The notes below the pieces were generated by a model. The model searched no databases, was not told the DNA's origin, and saw only the letters and a program-made list of their open reading frames with translations. The position numbers were made by a program, and so were the translations under genes. This document shows, piece after piece, positions 1 to 12,900 of a stretch of 64,000 bases of DNA (position 1 is its first letter; each line of letters opens with the position of its first letter). Origin of the DNA: Solea solea (Eukaryota > Chordata > Actinopteri > Pleuronectiformes > Soleidae); contig NC_081137.1 in NCBI RefSeq assembly GCF_958295425.1, positions 12,935,254-12,999,253 on the forward strand. Direction: 5' to 3'.

Positions 1-3000
1 TATTAAAAATGATTAACTTTGCAATATAATTGTCGTCTTTTTCTTCTTCCTCCTCCTTTTTTTTAATTGACACTTGGCAAACAGCTTGTAAATTCATCCT
101 GTTTGTGGATCACGATCACTTTTGCACCCTTACATTAAAGCTGCCTTGCCGATTATCCAGTTTATGGATTATGCACGTGAGTGCTTCAGTGCCTCTGTTA
201 AACTCTTCTTACCTGTTCCCATCAAGTGTCCACTTCCACGCCTGCGTGTTCCACGCTCATCAGAGGATCCTCTGAAATAAAGACTGTTACTTACCACCGT
301 CCTGCATCTGGGTCCAGTTCTGTGCGTTATAGACGGACAAAGACGAGTGAAGTCGTGTCATTAATGGGGGAATATTCCTCGCTGGTGTTGCTAAAGAGGG
401 CTATTGAGCACTCGTGGCACTTTAGAATACTTCCGTATGTCCACCGCGACTTAATGCATGGGTGTAATTAATTTTAAATGCTCATAGAGACTCTTCTTGT
501 TTTCCTGTCCCTCTCTTTTGTCTCCCTCGAGTTGATCCGCCCGATGCTCACCTGACAGCTGCCGCTAGGAATGTGGAACATTTCTCATCGAAGCAGAGCA
601 ATGGGCCCATAATGCAGTTCAGCGACACTTGATGCCGCTCCATTCAAAGTGAGTGAGGAGAGTTTCAGTCGAAGCCTCCACATAAGTCATTTTGCAGCAT
701 CTGGAAGCCTCTGAAAGCCTCATGCCCACGGACGCTATTATCTTTAATGGCGCCCATTCAAGTTGTGAAGTGCACCACTCTGCTGCTCTCGACTCTTCTG
801 TGTCGACTGTGACACAACGGCCTTATTTTCCACTTCTTTCCCCTTCTCGCGGTTTCAACCTCTTCTTGTTGTACTAATTGTTCCACCGGTGTGCAAATGT
901 AATCCCCCCCGTGGACAGGATTCTTTCCGATAATCCAGTCTATTCAAGAGCAACACGAGTGATGGTGCTGGGATAATTCCCCGCACAATTTGACATTCAG
1001 TCAGATACTTGAAATAACACACCTGTCATTTCAGTGTTACGTGTGCTCCTCTTCCATGTCTGTACACTACAGTTTCACAATGTTTCACTATATATCTGAG
1101 AGTTTTTGATTATCTTAGTTTAATTGTGTAGTTCTTCCTCGTCCTGTTTTCCCTCCTCTGTGATTCACCTGTGTTCATTTATCCCTCTCTGTGCTGACCA
1201 GTGTCTCTTTTGGTTTATCCTGTGTTCTGGTCCCTGTTCCATGCTCTCCGTGTTTCCAGGTATTTTTGTGTTTTTCTGTCTGTGTTTTGCATCCGTGCCA
1301 AAATTAAAGCAGACAAAGAAGAGATTACCTGGGCTGGACCTTGTTTCTCCACCGTTGCCGATTAAAAACCTGCCTGCAATGCAGTCATTTGACTCAATGT
1401 TGATTTTACACATTCCCACTGGTCAACGATCATTTTTGTCCGATGTGGTAAAAAAGAATATAAACAAGAGCCCATGATGTCACGGCGCTGTCAGCATCTT
1501 CCCTAACACAGAATCTAGTGTGAGACTGGACTTTCCAACATTGGTTTGCTTGTTTTCTTTTTCCTCCAGGGCTCCTCTGTTTTGATGCCACCTTGTAATA
1601 TTAGTTCTTGCCTTGTTTACTGGATCTTGTCTGGGTTTGACAAGTTATACTGTGGGAGATACCACAGTTGTCCCCCCCCCCCCCGTACTTGCTTCTTCTT
1701 CAGTATTAGTGCAGATACGAGACCTCCCCAGCAGATAGTGTGCCTGAAGGGTTTGTGTCACAGTATGTAGTGTTTTTTCATTTGTTGCTTGTTGTGTGTA
1801 CTCGTGAAACACGATTCCTCTTCTCTGTTGCTCTAGATAAAAAAAAAAAAAAAAAATAGTGATGGATGATTTGAATTAACTGGAAACATCATTGTTTCAT
1901 TGTTCATTGTGAAAAAAAAATACACAAGTGGAACAGTCACTGGAAAATCTGCTGTCTCTGTCAACTTCCTGTCTCGTGGGCGTGTTTAATGGGCAGAGAG
2001 AACTCCCTCTTTGTGGATTTTTCCTTTTACTCCGCATTGGATCAAATGTTGTGGGATGCTGGAAAGGTTTCTCCTAAATGTACTATCAGACACTGGATTA
2101 AGTGGGCACGAGGCTTGACACTTACTTGCTGTGGATTATCTGAGGTTTCTCCAGCTCTGTTTTTAGATTATAATCAGGATTTGGCAGCAGAACCTTCAGA
2201 GAATGTCCCAATCAGGGCAGTGAATATCTGAATATCTGAGACTCGTGTCATTGACCAAACCCTCCAGTGACTTTCAAAGTCCAGAGTCACAATTTCCATT
2301 TAACACATCCGTGCAGAGCTGTTTTTCCATTTCCACATTTCCACATGCCTGTGGTTTTGTTCATACTTAAAGTTACCGAAATTGATTTGTCAGAATATTT
2401 CTATTAAAACACAAATGTGGTCTTGTCATCTTTAAAACATCTGGGTCTGGGACGTGTGTAAGTGTCTGACTCAGGGAAAGTGGGAAAACAGTCAAATATC
2501 TATTTCATTTAATAAAGTGTTTATGCTCTTCTGAGATAGCTGTGTATTTTACAGTTCCATTCACTGACCCTATACCTTCAAGTTATTTGGAGCCACCCTG
2601 GAGAGAACAACCTCCCATTCGGAAAAGTGCTGGAAATTGCTGACAGTATACGGAGCGATTTAGCACAAATTTAAAGTCTTTCACAGCTTTAATGTGTTTG
2701 TCCATTGTGATATACTCACTAGCAGCATGACTCGGGAAAACCTGTTCACCTGTGTGTTAATGCAAATATCTAATCAACCAATCACAAGTGCAATATACTC
2801 ATACTTATACAGTTTTTGGTAACGCATGTTTGTTATTTATTATCTTTATCTTTACTGCCTTCGCTGCTGTAACACTGTAAATGAAGCACTATCTTATCTT
2901 ATCCTATCTTATCTTAAACGGTCAAGACACATTGCTGATGTTCAAACTGAGCATCCGAGTGGCAAAAACATGTGATTCAAGTGACTTAGAACATGGTTTA

Positions 3001-3774
3001 ACATGGATGTTTGGTGCCAGCTGACAGTTCTCTGGATTAAAAGGGTTTGTTGATGCTCAAATTGCCACGTGTTCCATCCAAGTTATGCAGGACATGTCAG
3101 ACATTGGGATATAGCAGCAGAAGAAACTCTCCTGCCGCTTTATTCGGCACCCTGTGTATCTATTAAAGTGGCCAGTGTGTGTAAATAATGATATTTGAAA
3201 GAAAGCAACAAAGTTCCAGCCTGTGAGTACTTTTTATTATGTGCAGGCTTCACTGCAGGTCTGTAGTTTAACGTCTTGTAGTTGATGGGAATGATTGAAA
3301 ACTGGGCTGCAGTGATCCATGACTTTTGGCCAGAGGCATATTTTCATTCCCTTCACTTCCAACACATTTGCTCAGACAATACACATATTTCGAAAAGTTC
3401 GCCTCCAGTTTGATCTTAAGTACCTCTAAAATGTTGTGACTGCGTCTCTCACGGCTTTGACAACGACAAGCTGACAATCTGTCGGAAATAGTCAAGTTTA
3501 CACAAGAGGGCTGGTCTGGGATGTCCAGGATTGTCATTGCCACATGTAATATCACTGCTGCACACGGGGCCGTAAAAGGAAACCGTTGTTTCAGAGGATT
3601 TTTGCGAGAAGCTCCCGAACTCAGATAATAGTGTTTGATGGTTTGTCATTTTTATATGCAGGAGAGGAGATTGGCTCGTAATCTGTGATGATTTCTCAAG
3701 CATACAGGAGCAGAGCTACTGGTGTAAACATTACAATGAGGCCATTAATCTGCCTTTCAGGTCTGACGCTCCAC

Positions 3775-3777
<3 letters not shown>

Positions 3778-3815
<38 letters not shown>
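3778..3815 (+). repeat. (CTG)n microsatellite
   Basis: About twelve uninterrupted CTG/GCT units. A shorter run of the same kind lies at about 28597-28616 inside tmem164 intron 4. It is not in a recognised coding frame, so it is probably a neutral, length-polymorphic microsatellite. Confidence 0.95.
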
Positions 3816-3960
3816 ACACAAAGGACACGCAGCTTCAGCTTGGAAATAAAAATGACCTGAAAGAAACTCAAAAAAAGGAGGGTTTACTTACTTACTTTAC
3901 TAAAAAGGTTTACTTGTCGGGAGGATGAGACAATGACACAGCTAAAAAATGTGATAGCAC

Positions 3961-4125
3961 TTTTCCATTATACACTTCTAGCACACACTTGGCTTCACCT
4001 CTGCTGGGTTTGGGTATCAGGCACGTCACTTTCCATTACTTCTTAGTACCTCCTCAATGTGGGCGGGGTCGTCATACCACGGCTGTGCATCATTTCTCTC
4101 GCTAGTAGTCCTCCGCCCTCCCCCC
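3961..4125. repeat. MITE-like fragment (TTTTCCATTA family)
   Basis: It carries TTTTCCATTA twice, followed by a TTAGTACCTCC-like block and a GGGCGG-GTCGTCAT block. The same order of blocks appears near 32770-32970 and inside the palindromic element at 55294-55924. This is probably a decayed fragment of the same non-autonomous DNA transposon. The boundaries are approximate. Confidence 0.45.
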
Positions 4126-6264
4126 TCCATCTTCAGAGTTTTTCATAGTTTGGAGCAATAAATCAATAAAAAAAATGGACAAACTCAAACCGAAAATGCG
4201 GGCCAAAAGAAATGGAAGCAAATACAGGTGGAGGCCCAAAAGTGCTCCATGATAACAAGCATGTGAACTACTCTGTGACGCTGTGCAGCATCAGGAGGAA
4301 GAACATGAAAGGGAGGAAACCAAAGGAAAGAGGAAAGGGAGACCAGGACAGAGACAACAGGGACAGAGTGACATGATGTTAAGGAGGAGGCCAGCTGTCC
4401 GTCTTGCCTGTGCCTGGGACAAGATAATCTTAGATGAGCCCCCAACTCGTGGCTTTCTGAGAGTAGCAGGAAATAAATGAATGTTTACCATTTAAAAACA
4501 GGGCTGATGTTGTATTCTGTCTCCTCCTCATCCTTTGGAAAATGGTCCTCGATCAGACACACTTAATTTGGCCAACTAAAGTGAACCTCATACATGTGAT
4601 GGCAAAACGACGGCAGGGATTTCCAAAATTAATATGAAGTATTCCACAGAAACAGCCGGAAAAGGGACATCATTCTGGACCTGCAGTATCCTGACATCTT
4701 CAACTTCCTGATTAACTTCCCTTCTTCTTACTCTAGAGAGTCACTGAAAGTTTACAAGAGCTCGGAGGGAAACAAATGGACACAATCTGGCTTTGTGACA
4801 AACATGTTGTCACTTATTTACCGAGAGTTAGCTACAAAATCCTTTGCTTGTGTTTGTTCCCATCGCTCCATCTCCCTCTGCTCGTTGTGAGCATGTTTCA
4901 TGGCAGTGAATCACCTCTGTCGTCTCTATGGATCTGTGGGGATCCGGTTAACGCTCTCCCCCGTTAGCCTGTCTTTCAGCGTTTATCTTCAGCTGGATCA
5001 GTTCACTTTCAGATTGGAAAATCTCAAATGCAGTATACATTTCAAGCAAAGGTCATCAGAAATACAGTCAATACTCAAATACCTAGCAATTTCTACATCA
5101 TGGAGCATCAGCAGGTGAGGTGTGTCTCCCCAGTAAGGAGAGAACTGGGAGCAACTGGGAGACCTCAGGCAACCTCCAACCTCGGGGTCTGGGAAGCCCC
5201 AACTTCTGAGCCAAAGGTGTTGCCCTCATCCTCCTGCCCACCACCAAGAAACAGTTGCAAGTTGGCAGCTCTTTGGTGCTTCGGGTTGATGATGCTCAGC
5301 TAAATGTGCTAGATTACCTGCAGAGGAAACGTTGACACCTGCTAGATACCGAGGAGGGATGTGCCCTTGTCATTTCCATCGAGCAGCGGCTCTCCAACCG
5401 GTTTTCCCTTTCCCTGTTGCAGATGGAGTTCACACCAGTGATGAACTGCTCCAGAGTTCACTTTACGAGACCACTGTGTTCACACCGACCCAAACGAACT
5501 GCACTAAAGCGTAAACAGCCATTCGTCACTAGATGCTGTTTGCAGAGGACCGGAGCTCAAATGCATCTGCGATGTCATGTAAAAAAAGGTAGATTTTCAG
5601 TGAGGGATTTAAAGATGAACAGATGCCATGGATAATTTTGCCTCTGTGTGAGATAAGTCCAACCAACCTTATCATTTAGGACATTATCGTTGTTATGTTC
5701 AGAGCTACAGAAAGCTGCACCAAAATACAGTACGTCAGTTGTCAGGTTCAGAAATGCAGCACAGACATAACAAGATTGTGAAACTGAAACTCAGTACCAC
5801 TGAGTACAGATCCAGTCAAGGGAGTGAGGTGGAATATGGAACTCTTCTCAGTCCTCACGTTGTCTGCAGGAGATTAATTTTAAACTCTACCCATGATGCT
5901 CAGCTTGGGTTTTGCATCGATTAGTGAGGTAAAATTGGCTATGTTGGCATGTTTCTGCGTCGCACACTTGACAGTCGTGGTACATTAGCCATGCAGTGGT
6001 AAGCTCACTGTCAGATATCCCCTGCAGTCAGAATCCTCATGGAGGAAACAACTCAACAGCTGTACTTGTCCTTGAGAAGATAACACAGTAAGAGCTGAGG
6101 AAACAGACACAGAAAGGTGATGAGAGGAACTGAAATACAGCTTGTAGACCTGGGAAAATGCACTGCATGGTCCCAAATTTGAATATTTCCATACAGTACT
6201 TGTGCAGTTTGTTGCAACGGCTGCAGGATAGGATTGCAATAAAATGAATTACATTAACATATAA

Positions 6265-6370
6265 CTCATATATATATATATATATATGTATATACATATA
6301 TGTATTTTTTTTTTGTATATTTGTATATATTTTTTTTTTGCATTTTTGTATATTATTATTATTTTATTTT
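6265..6370. repeat. AT/T-rich low-complexity tract
   Basis: A (TA)n run with TATATGTATA variants is followed by T-rich blocks with repeated TTTTTGTATA-like units. It is simple-sequence DNA with no other signal. Confidence 0.85.
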
Positions 6371-8169
6371 TTTTAAAGTTTGACTTAAGTCAAAGACAAT
6401 AATTGTTTGTTTTTTTTAATCCCATGTAAATGTAGTGACTGCTTGGACTGGGCCTCTGTCAGCGCTGACTGACATACAGATTAAAGGCTGCTTCAGTGTG
6501 CTGAGCACACATGATTGTCCTGACAGTGGCTACCTTTTTGGTTTGTGTTTTTATCATGTGTGTGCCTAAAAGTCCGCCCACATCGCATCTCCTGAGATGA
6601 TACTCTGACATACTTACCCATTCAGCCCTCCGCCTCAAAGCTACCTCCCCCATACCTCCCCAAGGAGATGCATGGATGAGCAAGCTCATTCTCCTCATGG
6701 GGTGTTCCCCATGCATGACTGATGTTTAGATTAATATTCTTGACTGATTCCTGCTTCGGCATGTGGGGTAGAAGAGAGGGGCCTATCAGAGCACAGCCGC
6801 CCCCCTCAGGAGTTAATTGATTTTTGCATCGCTCTCTGGCAAACCTAGAACTCCTGGAACCACAACGTACTTGTTGTGCATTTAAGATGCCGTCTCCTCA
6901 GGCCGAGCTGTACACATCTGCTTCTATGATACAGCTCACTACAAACTGCATTTTATTACACAGAGCGAGGACACTGCCAGGGGTGATGTCAACCAGATTC
7001 TATGTGGAATGGGTTATTTCAATGACTTTGGTAATACTAATCTAATCCTGTTGTCCACACACAAGAAAATACTTAAAAGAGAAACATGAAACTGTTATAA
7101 AAACATGGTTACAAAAAGATGGCAGCCTTCGTGAGGCAAGGCCTTCTCTATCACTCTATTATTCTTTATTTAAGAGAGAGTTTTATACAAACATACCTCT
7201 GCCAAAGGTTACACAACGGTCCTTTAATATGTCAGACAACCGTCAACACAGTGAACAAAATGAAAACAAAAAAAATCAACATAAATGAATTCATGACTCG
7301 CAGTGTGTTTTTGTTGTTGTTGTTGTTGTGTGTTTATATGACGTGACTTGCAGTTTGGCAGGTGTACGGTTAAATACTGTCAGCTTCATTTCACAATTAG
7401 CAGCTAAGCTAGAGCTAGAGGTGTTTTAAACACTCCTCCAAACAAACCAAAAACCCTCATTTGGAATGAATGCTATCACCCACAAAGTCAGGGGAAATGG
7501 TAACACCGCCCCCTAGTGATAGTTTGGACAACAGCTCTTTCGTTTGAACTGAACCGCAGTGAGATTCATGGGGATAGTGATGTGTATTAGATGTGTTTTA
7601 TTCTAGAAGTCCTGGCCTGATTTTACAGTGCACACACACACACACACACCAGCAACGAGCTTTAGAAACAGCACTATGGGAAGAATTCTGCCACTAGGAA
7701 TTTAAATCCCACATAATTCAATGAGCCAACAGCAAAACCATTCTTTCATGAATGGAAAGCAGAGAAACTTATAGTTACACTTAAGAATAATTAATCAAAA
7801 TTATTTCTAACAAGAGAAAAAACAGAAGCTAAAGTTGAAAATGACAGCTTTTTTATAATTTTTTTTAGTGGAGATGGAGTAAAGCTCTGCCGCTGTTTTG
7901 CCTCCACATTCAGCTGTCCACTCAAACCGCTCCTAATTGGCTTCTTTCTACCAGACCCTGAGGGTCATGATTACACATTCGCTGCTCAAAAGTAACAGCT
8001 TTCATATATTTTGTTTCCTCCTGAGGTGTTGCATCTCTACCATGGAGACCTGTTAACCTTTTTACTGCAGAATACAGTCAACATCAGCCTGTAACCAGAG
8101 TTTGGGTATTTTTCCACTTATGGGATTTAAAGGACTTAATGTATTACCTTTTAAGGACCTTGAATACAT

Positions 8170-8170
<1 letters not shown>

Positions 8171-8213
<43 letters not shown>
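8171..8213. repeat. (AT)n microsatellite
   Basis: A pure AT dinucleotide run of about 30 bases ends in ATGTATATCC. It sits exactly where the Tc1-like transposon sequence breaks off, so the element's C-terminal coding end and one terminal inverted repeat have been replaced or lost here. Confidence 0.9.
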
Positions 8214-9290
8214 CCTTCAGTCTGCGGTCCAACTCATCCAAAACCATCTCACTTGGGTTTAGGTGGGGTGATTGTGGAGGCCAGGTCATCTGACACAGCA
8301 CTCCATCACTCTCTCTCTCTCTTGGTCACAGCCTGGAGGTGTGTTTGGGGTCATTGTCCTGTTGAAAAACAAATGATGGTCCCACTAAGTGCAAACCAGA
8401 ATGCTGCAGAATGCTGGTTAACGAGTGTATCTTGGTTAAATACCAACAGTGTCACCAGCAAGCCACAGCCCATACCATCACATCTCCCCCCTCCACGCTT
8501 CATGGTGGGAACCACCCACGTCCACTCCCCTTTTCTGCGTCTCACAAACACACGGTGAGTGGAAAAAAAAACGTTGTCAGTCTAAAGGACAGATTTCTAC
8601 CGGTCTAATGTCCAATCCTTGTGTTTAGTGGCCCAAGCAATTCTCTTCTCTTCTTCTTGTTCCTCCTCAGTAAGTGGCTCCTTTGCAGCAATTCGACCAT
8701 GAAGGCCTGATTTACGCAGTCTCCTCTGAACAGTTGATGTTGAGATGTGTCTGTGAAGCATTCATGTGCGCTCTGATCTAAGGTGCTGTTAATTTGCGGT
8801 TTCTGAGGCCAGTAACTCTGATGAATTTATCCTCTGCAGCAGAGGTAACTCTCGGTCTTCTTTTCCTGGGGCTGTCCTCATGAGAGCCAGTTTCATCATA
8901 GCATTTGATGGTCTTTTGCGACTGCACACGTTCAGAGTTCTTGAAATTTTCCCGATTGGCTGACCTTCATGTCTTAAAATAATGATGGACTGTCGTTTCT
9001 CTTTGCTTATTTGACGGTCTCTTGCTATAGTATGGTTTAGAAACGGTCAATTAGGGCTATTCACTGAATAGATCTTTGTACCAACAACACAACTGATAAT
9101 GGGAACTCCTTCTGTTGGAAAACCTTTCCAGGTGACTATCTCATGAAGCTGATAGAGAGAATGCAAAGCTGTCATTAAAGCAAAATGTGTAAGAATATCT
9201 AAAAACATATTCTGGTTTAACACTTTTTAGTTGATTACATAATCCCATGTGTTCCTTCATAGTTTGGACGTCTTCAGTATATGAAAAATA
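8214..9290 (-). mobile_element. Tc1/mariner-like transposon remnant
   Basis: Read on the minus strand, the sequence follows the layout of a fish Tc1-like transposase. The N-terminal helix-turn-helix part lies near 8990-8860 (KQREKRQSII, then LRHEGQ). The catalytic C-terminal part ends near 8301-8214 with PPQSPHLNPSE and VLDELDRRLK, where Tc1 transposases have PQSPDLNPIE. Family members are about 340 aa in one exon. Here the frame is broken by many stops and shifts, and the C-terminal end is cut off at the AT microsatellite. The DNA downstream of 9040 keeps the non-coding tail seen in related fish copies (a CCAGGTGACTA-like block near 9130). It is dead and non-mobile. The class call is firm; the family name is left open. 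Confidence 0.85.
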
Positions 9291-12200
9291 TGGTACCGTA
9301 CATCAACATCTTTAAAGGGTAATTATTGCTTTACACACATTTTGAGAGATACAAAGCTCAATTATTTAAAAAAAATAAAATAAAAATCTCACATTCAGAC
9401 TCTGATTACACACACAACTAACTCTGAATCCACCTATTTCCCATAGTATGCAAAGAAGAGCAGTTTACCCACAATTACATCATTTCAGCTTTCAAATGGT
9501 TCCCGCTACACACACTAATGGCTCAATATGGTTTTGTCATGAGATGTATTTGAAAGCTTTTTCAGTTATCATTTCAAATGAGGCCATGCCAGTCTATTCC
9601 CTGCACTCTTATTTCATACATTCCATCTCCCCTTGTGTGATTTAACTGTTTTGGCCATACTACTGCAGTGCATCCCAAAGTAATTAGTGTTGAGAGTGAA
9701 TGTGTCTCTATCTCGCTGTTGTGGAAACAGTACCAATTGAGCATGAAGGGAAAAAAAGGCTGTAGTTTGTAACCTTTAAATATACAGGAAACAAATGTCC
9801 TAACCATTGTCAAATGAGTTCACACACTGCTGAATAAGCCTTAAGTGAAGCATTTTACACCGCGACTGAGCAGGCGAGGCAGAAGAAGCACAGTGCAAGT
9901 AAAGTGAGACAGCATCATACAGCACAATGGCTGAAAAAGAAGTGGCAATGAAGTTCTGAAGTGGATTCTACTGCAAAAAAAACCTTGATGTTTATTAGAA
10001 GTTCACATTCATATTTTATCACAATCACAATTTCAGCTTCTCACAAATGTGCTCCGCCTGTGTCTCTCCTCACAGCTCCAAGTTTCCTGGATGCAGTCTG
10101 GACACTAATCCCCCTCTCTCTCTCTCTCTCTTAGATGTCAGTGGAATTTTAAAAAAAAGTTGTAAATGCTTTTTATTTAGGAACATTAAATAAAAAGCAA
10201 AAAAAAATAATAAAATAATCACACAATTTTCTTCACTATTTCTCTTCAGTTTCCACTAGAGATTCATCATCTGTTTAAGAAAATGTAAAGTAGGCAGTTG
10301 TGAGATGGATTTTCTGTAGCCAGTGGACATTTAGCTGATTTCTACCATAATTTTTAGGAGGTAGGTGTCATTGTTATGAGTCTGCAGGGGATATGTCTGA
10401 GATAAGGAGACGTAAAAGACAGTCCCAAAATTGACACGTCCTTACAAAAACACAGATTAAAAGTGCCAATAATATGGGCATGTTCGACCATGACCTGAAT
10501 TTGATTCTGAATTATGGTTATGGTAATTTCATTAATTCCAGTTTGTATTGATTTCAGTTTGAGGGAAGTTTGGGGATATCGATGTCAAAATTTGCAAAAC
10601 ATAGTTCCTAATAAAGACCCTGGTACCTGGGTCTCTGCTCCTGTGTTGGAACTGCAGCTTCAATCTAACCTTTCTTCTCTTTTGTCACATGTATAAGCCT
10701 AGTTGAAAGGAATAAACAAATGTAGGAGTGGCATGTGTGAAAAGCTATTGTTATGGCACAAATAAAGGGGCCTCAAAGAGAACGCTTCTTTCATTCGCTA
10801 ATAAATAAGTATCAAAAGAATTACAGCACACCACTCCTTAAGTCAGACGTTTCTTCTGCTTCTCTTTTACATTTGTATGGCAAGTTGAAAAGAATAAATA
10901 AGTGAAGGAGTGGCATGTTAATCAGGAGCCATTGTTGTAAAGGTACCTCCCAGTCAGTTCTTTTATTCACAAATAAACAACTACAAAAATATATAGATGG
11001 CACAGGTAGTCTCCCCTGTTGTCCACGCTCTTTTTTTTCATGAAGAAATGGTCAAACTTGATAGTCACTGTGTCACTAAAATCAAAGGTTTTCGCCTATT
11101 GTAAATGTTATTATTTGTATGGCTAATTTTAAATAACAAAACCAGTTTAATGGCTATACTGGTAATAAAGTGTATGCAGTGACCCGTCAAACCGGACCAG
11201 GCTATGCTAATAGTTTATAATTTGTTTGTTTTACTGAAATTGTAATGTGGATTTTGAAAAGTGCACTATAACATAACATAACAAATCACACACTACTGTC
11301 AGTAAGATATGTACATGTATATTTCAATAACACAGTATTTTTTTAAATTAATTTTATTTATATTATGTGAAGATAGGTACATGGGTTGGTTGTTGATTGA
11401 TTGGTTTTATCATTTATCATAAATGTTGCCCTCTGAGGGGAAGGAAACATCTAATTAATAATGAGTACCACTGCCACTCCCTAATTACTGCAGCATGACT
11501 TGGAATAGAAAGAACACAAATACTCAGGAGCTCTATGAATGAGTGGATGTGTAGAATACAACTTATACCATTCCTACCTAATATCACTGGCAATCATTAC
11601 ACAAACGCAACATGAACACATAGGAGGTTTACGGAGTTTTCCTGAACGCACCATCCTTCGTCACAGGTTGTGTGGTAGCCAGATACTTCTGTGGTTTTAA
11701 AATTGTAAAATATGCCCGTAAGCTTGACTGTCAGGTAGTGACTTCAAAATGACCACACTATGAGTGAAACAAACATCAAATTGGTGTCCAAACATTTCAT
11801 GAAAATCGTGCTTTTCTTCCATAAATGTCACATGTCTTACTAAATTCACAGAGGCGTGCACCAAACTATAATCTGTATCTCATCAATCAGTTTACCATTC
11901 TCGAACGTGCTAAATTAACAGCATACAAATACGTTGTCAGTTTCACACACAAAGAGTCAGAACAAGCCGTTGCTACTACTTTAGTGTGTCCGAACCCTCG
12001 CGTAGGAGCACCTGTATCTAATTGTGTGTTGTGTGTGACGATCCTGTGAGGCTAGATTCGGGGCAAAAGTTATAGTGAGACAATTCGGTTAGTAGGTTTG
12101 CCAAGCTAGGCTAAGCTAAGCTAAGCTAGCCGGTGTCTTTGCCGTTGCCAACCTGCTGTAAACTGCGATGATAGTAGCCTGACATGAGGGGGAACACGTA

Positions 12201-12437
12201 GCTAACGTGAGTCATTTCACATGATGGAGATGCCCGTTTCGCATTAGCTTGCTCAGCTGCTAATAGTTGATGGGCGTGGGGGCTTTGCAATCACGGACGT
12301 TCTGGTCTTAACCACAACCGCCTCCTGCTACTTGCTGAAGTTCCTTGCTGATGAAGATGAGGTAGTTGTTAGCTAGCAGCCATAGGCAACACCCCGAGGC
12401 TGTGGATACATGTCTACCTCTGAACCACGGCACGAGC
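9291..12437. other. Intergenic upstream of tmem164
   Basis: No gene is recognised. The sequence is AT-rich, with a CT dinucleotide run near 10110-10132 and poly-A tracts. A pair of similar blocks, GGAGTGGCATGT with an adjacent AATAAATAAG-like stretch, occurs at about 10700-10800 and 10870-10980, suggesting a small local duplication. CpG frequency rises from about 11980 towards the start of tmem164. Confidence 0.55.
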
Positions 12438-12537
12438 CACGAAAGTGAAAATCTCGCAGTTCATGTTTCGTCAGGAAGTCGGTGTGGCGTCTTTTATTCC
12501 ATCTTGTTCGTATCTTTTCCAACACGAGAAGAGGAAT
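12000..12537 (+). promoter_or_regulatory. Probable tmem164 promoter/5' UTR
   Basis: This stretch directly precedes the tmem164 start codon and is richer in CpG than the DNA to its left. It contains a short GCTAA tandem repeat (about 12107-12130). No TATA box is evident at a fixed distance. The transcription start cannot be placed from sequence alone. The tmem164 frame is open upstream to an in-frame ATG at 12445. Confidence 0.4.
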
Positions 12538-12900
12538 ATGTCCCGATATAACATATACAGCCTGTTAGACTGGGTCTACGGCGGCGTGGACCCGAAGTTT
12601 GAGGGCAACGGGGGGCCCGAGTGCGCTGCCTTCATCGCTCCGAAGCAGCGCCTCAGTGAAAGCCTGGTCATCCTCCTCGTCTCCCTGCTGGAGATCGGCG
12701 TGGCACTGAGAAAAATAAACTTGTCAAAGGAGCTCAAATGTGTAGGGAAAGACTGCACCAGGACCAAGGAAGACAGTCTTGGGAAGAACCTGTTGCTGGT
12801 GGCCCTGTGCATGACTTTTGGAGTGGAGGTTGGATTCAAATTTGCGACCAAGACGTTGATATATCTGCTGAATCCATGCCACGTCGTGACAATGGTTCAG
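12538..12900 (+). CDS. tmem164: tmem164 coding exon 1
   Basis: Residues 1-121, ending in phase 0 at a GTGAGG donor. It encodes the N-terminal YGGVDP and GNGGPEC segment, the first two hydrophobic helices, and [13 protein letters not shown] followed by the NPCH motif. It is the only exon long enough to be seen as an open frame by itself; that frame runs on into intron 1 to a stop at 12975. Confidence 0.97.

Larger units (their letters stand above)
1..8160. other. Intergenic, no gene recognised
   Basis: All reading frames here are short and none resembles a known vertebrate protein, so I see no gene. The stretch contains simple repeats (poly-T and poly-A tracts, a TATCT/TATCC stretch near 2890-2916, a CTG run at 3778-3815, AT-rich tracts at 6265-6370, a CA run near 7629-7649) and a MITE-like fragment near 3961-4125. 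The region 560-790 is mixed in composition and repeat-free to the eye; it could be conserved non-coding DNA, but I cannot test that. Confidence 0.6.

Noticed and set aside
8139..8558. 139-codon plus-strand frame near 8.3 kb
   Set aside because: Antisense shadow of the decayed Tc1-like transposase and the AT microsatellite (the poly Tyr-Ile stretch).
12445..12537. ATG at 12445 as the main tmem164 start
   Set aside because: The added 31 residues resemble nothing in the family; MSRY at 12538 is the conserved N-terminus.
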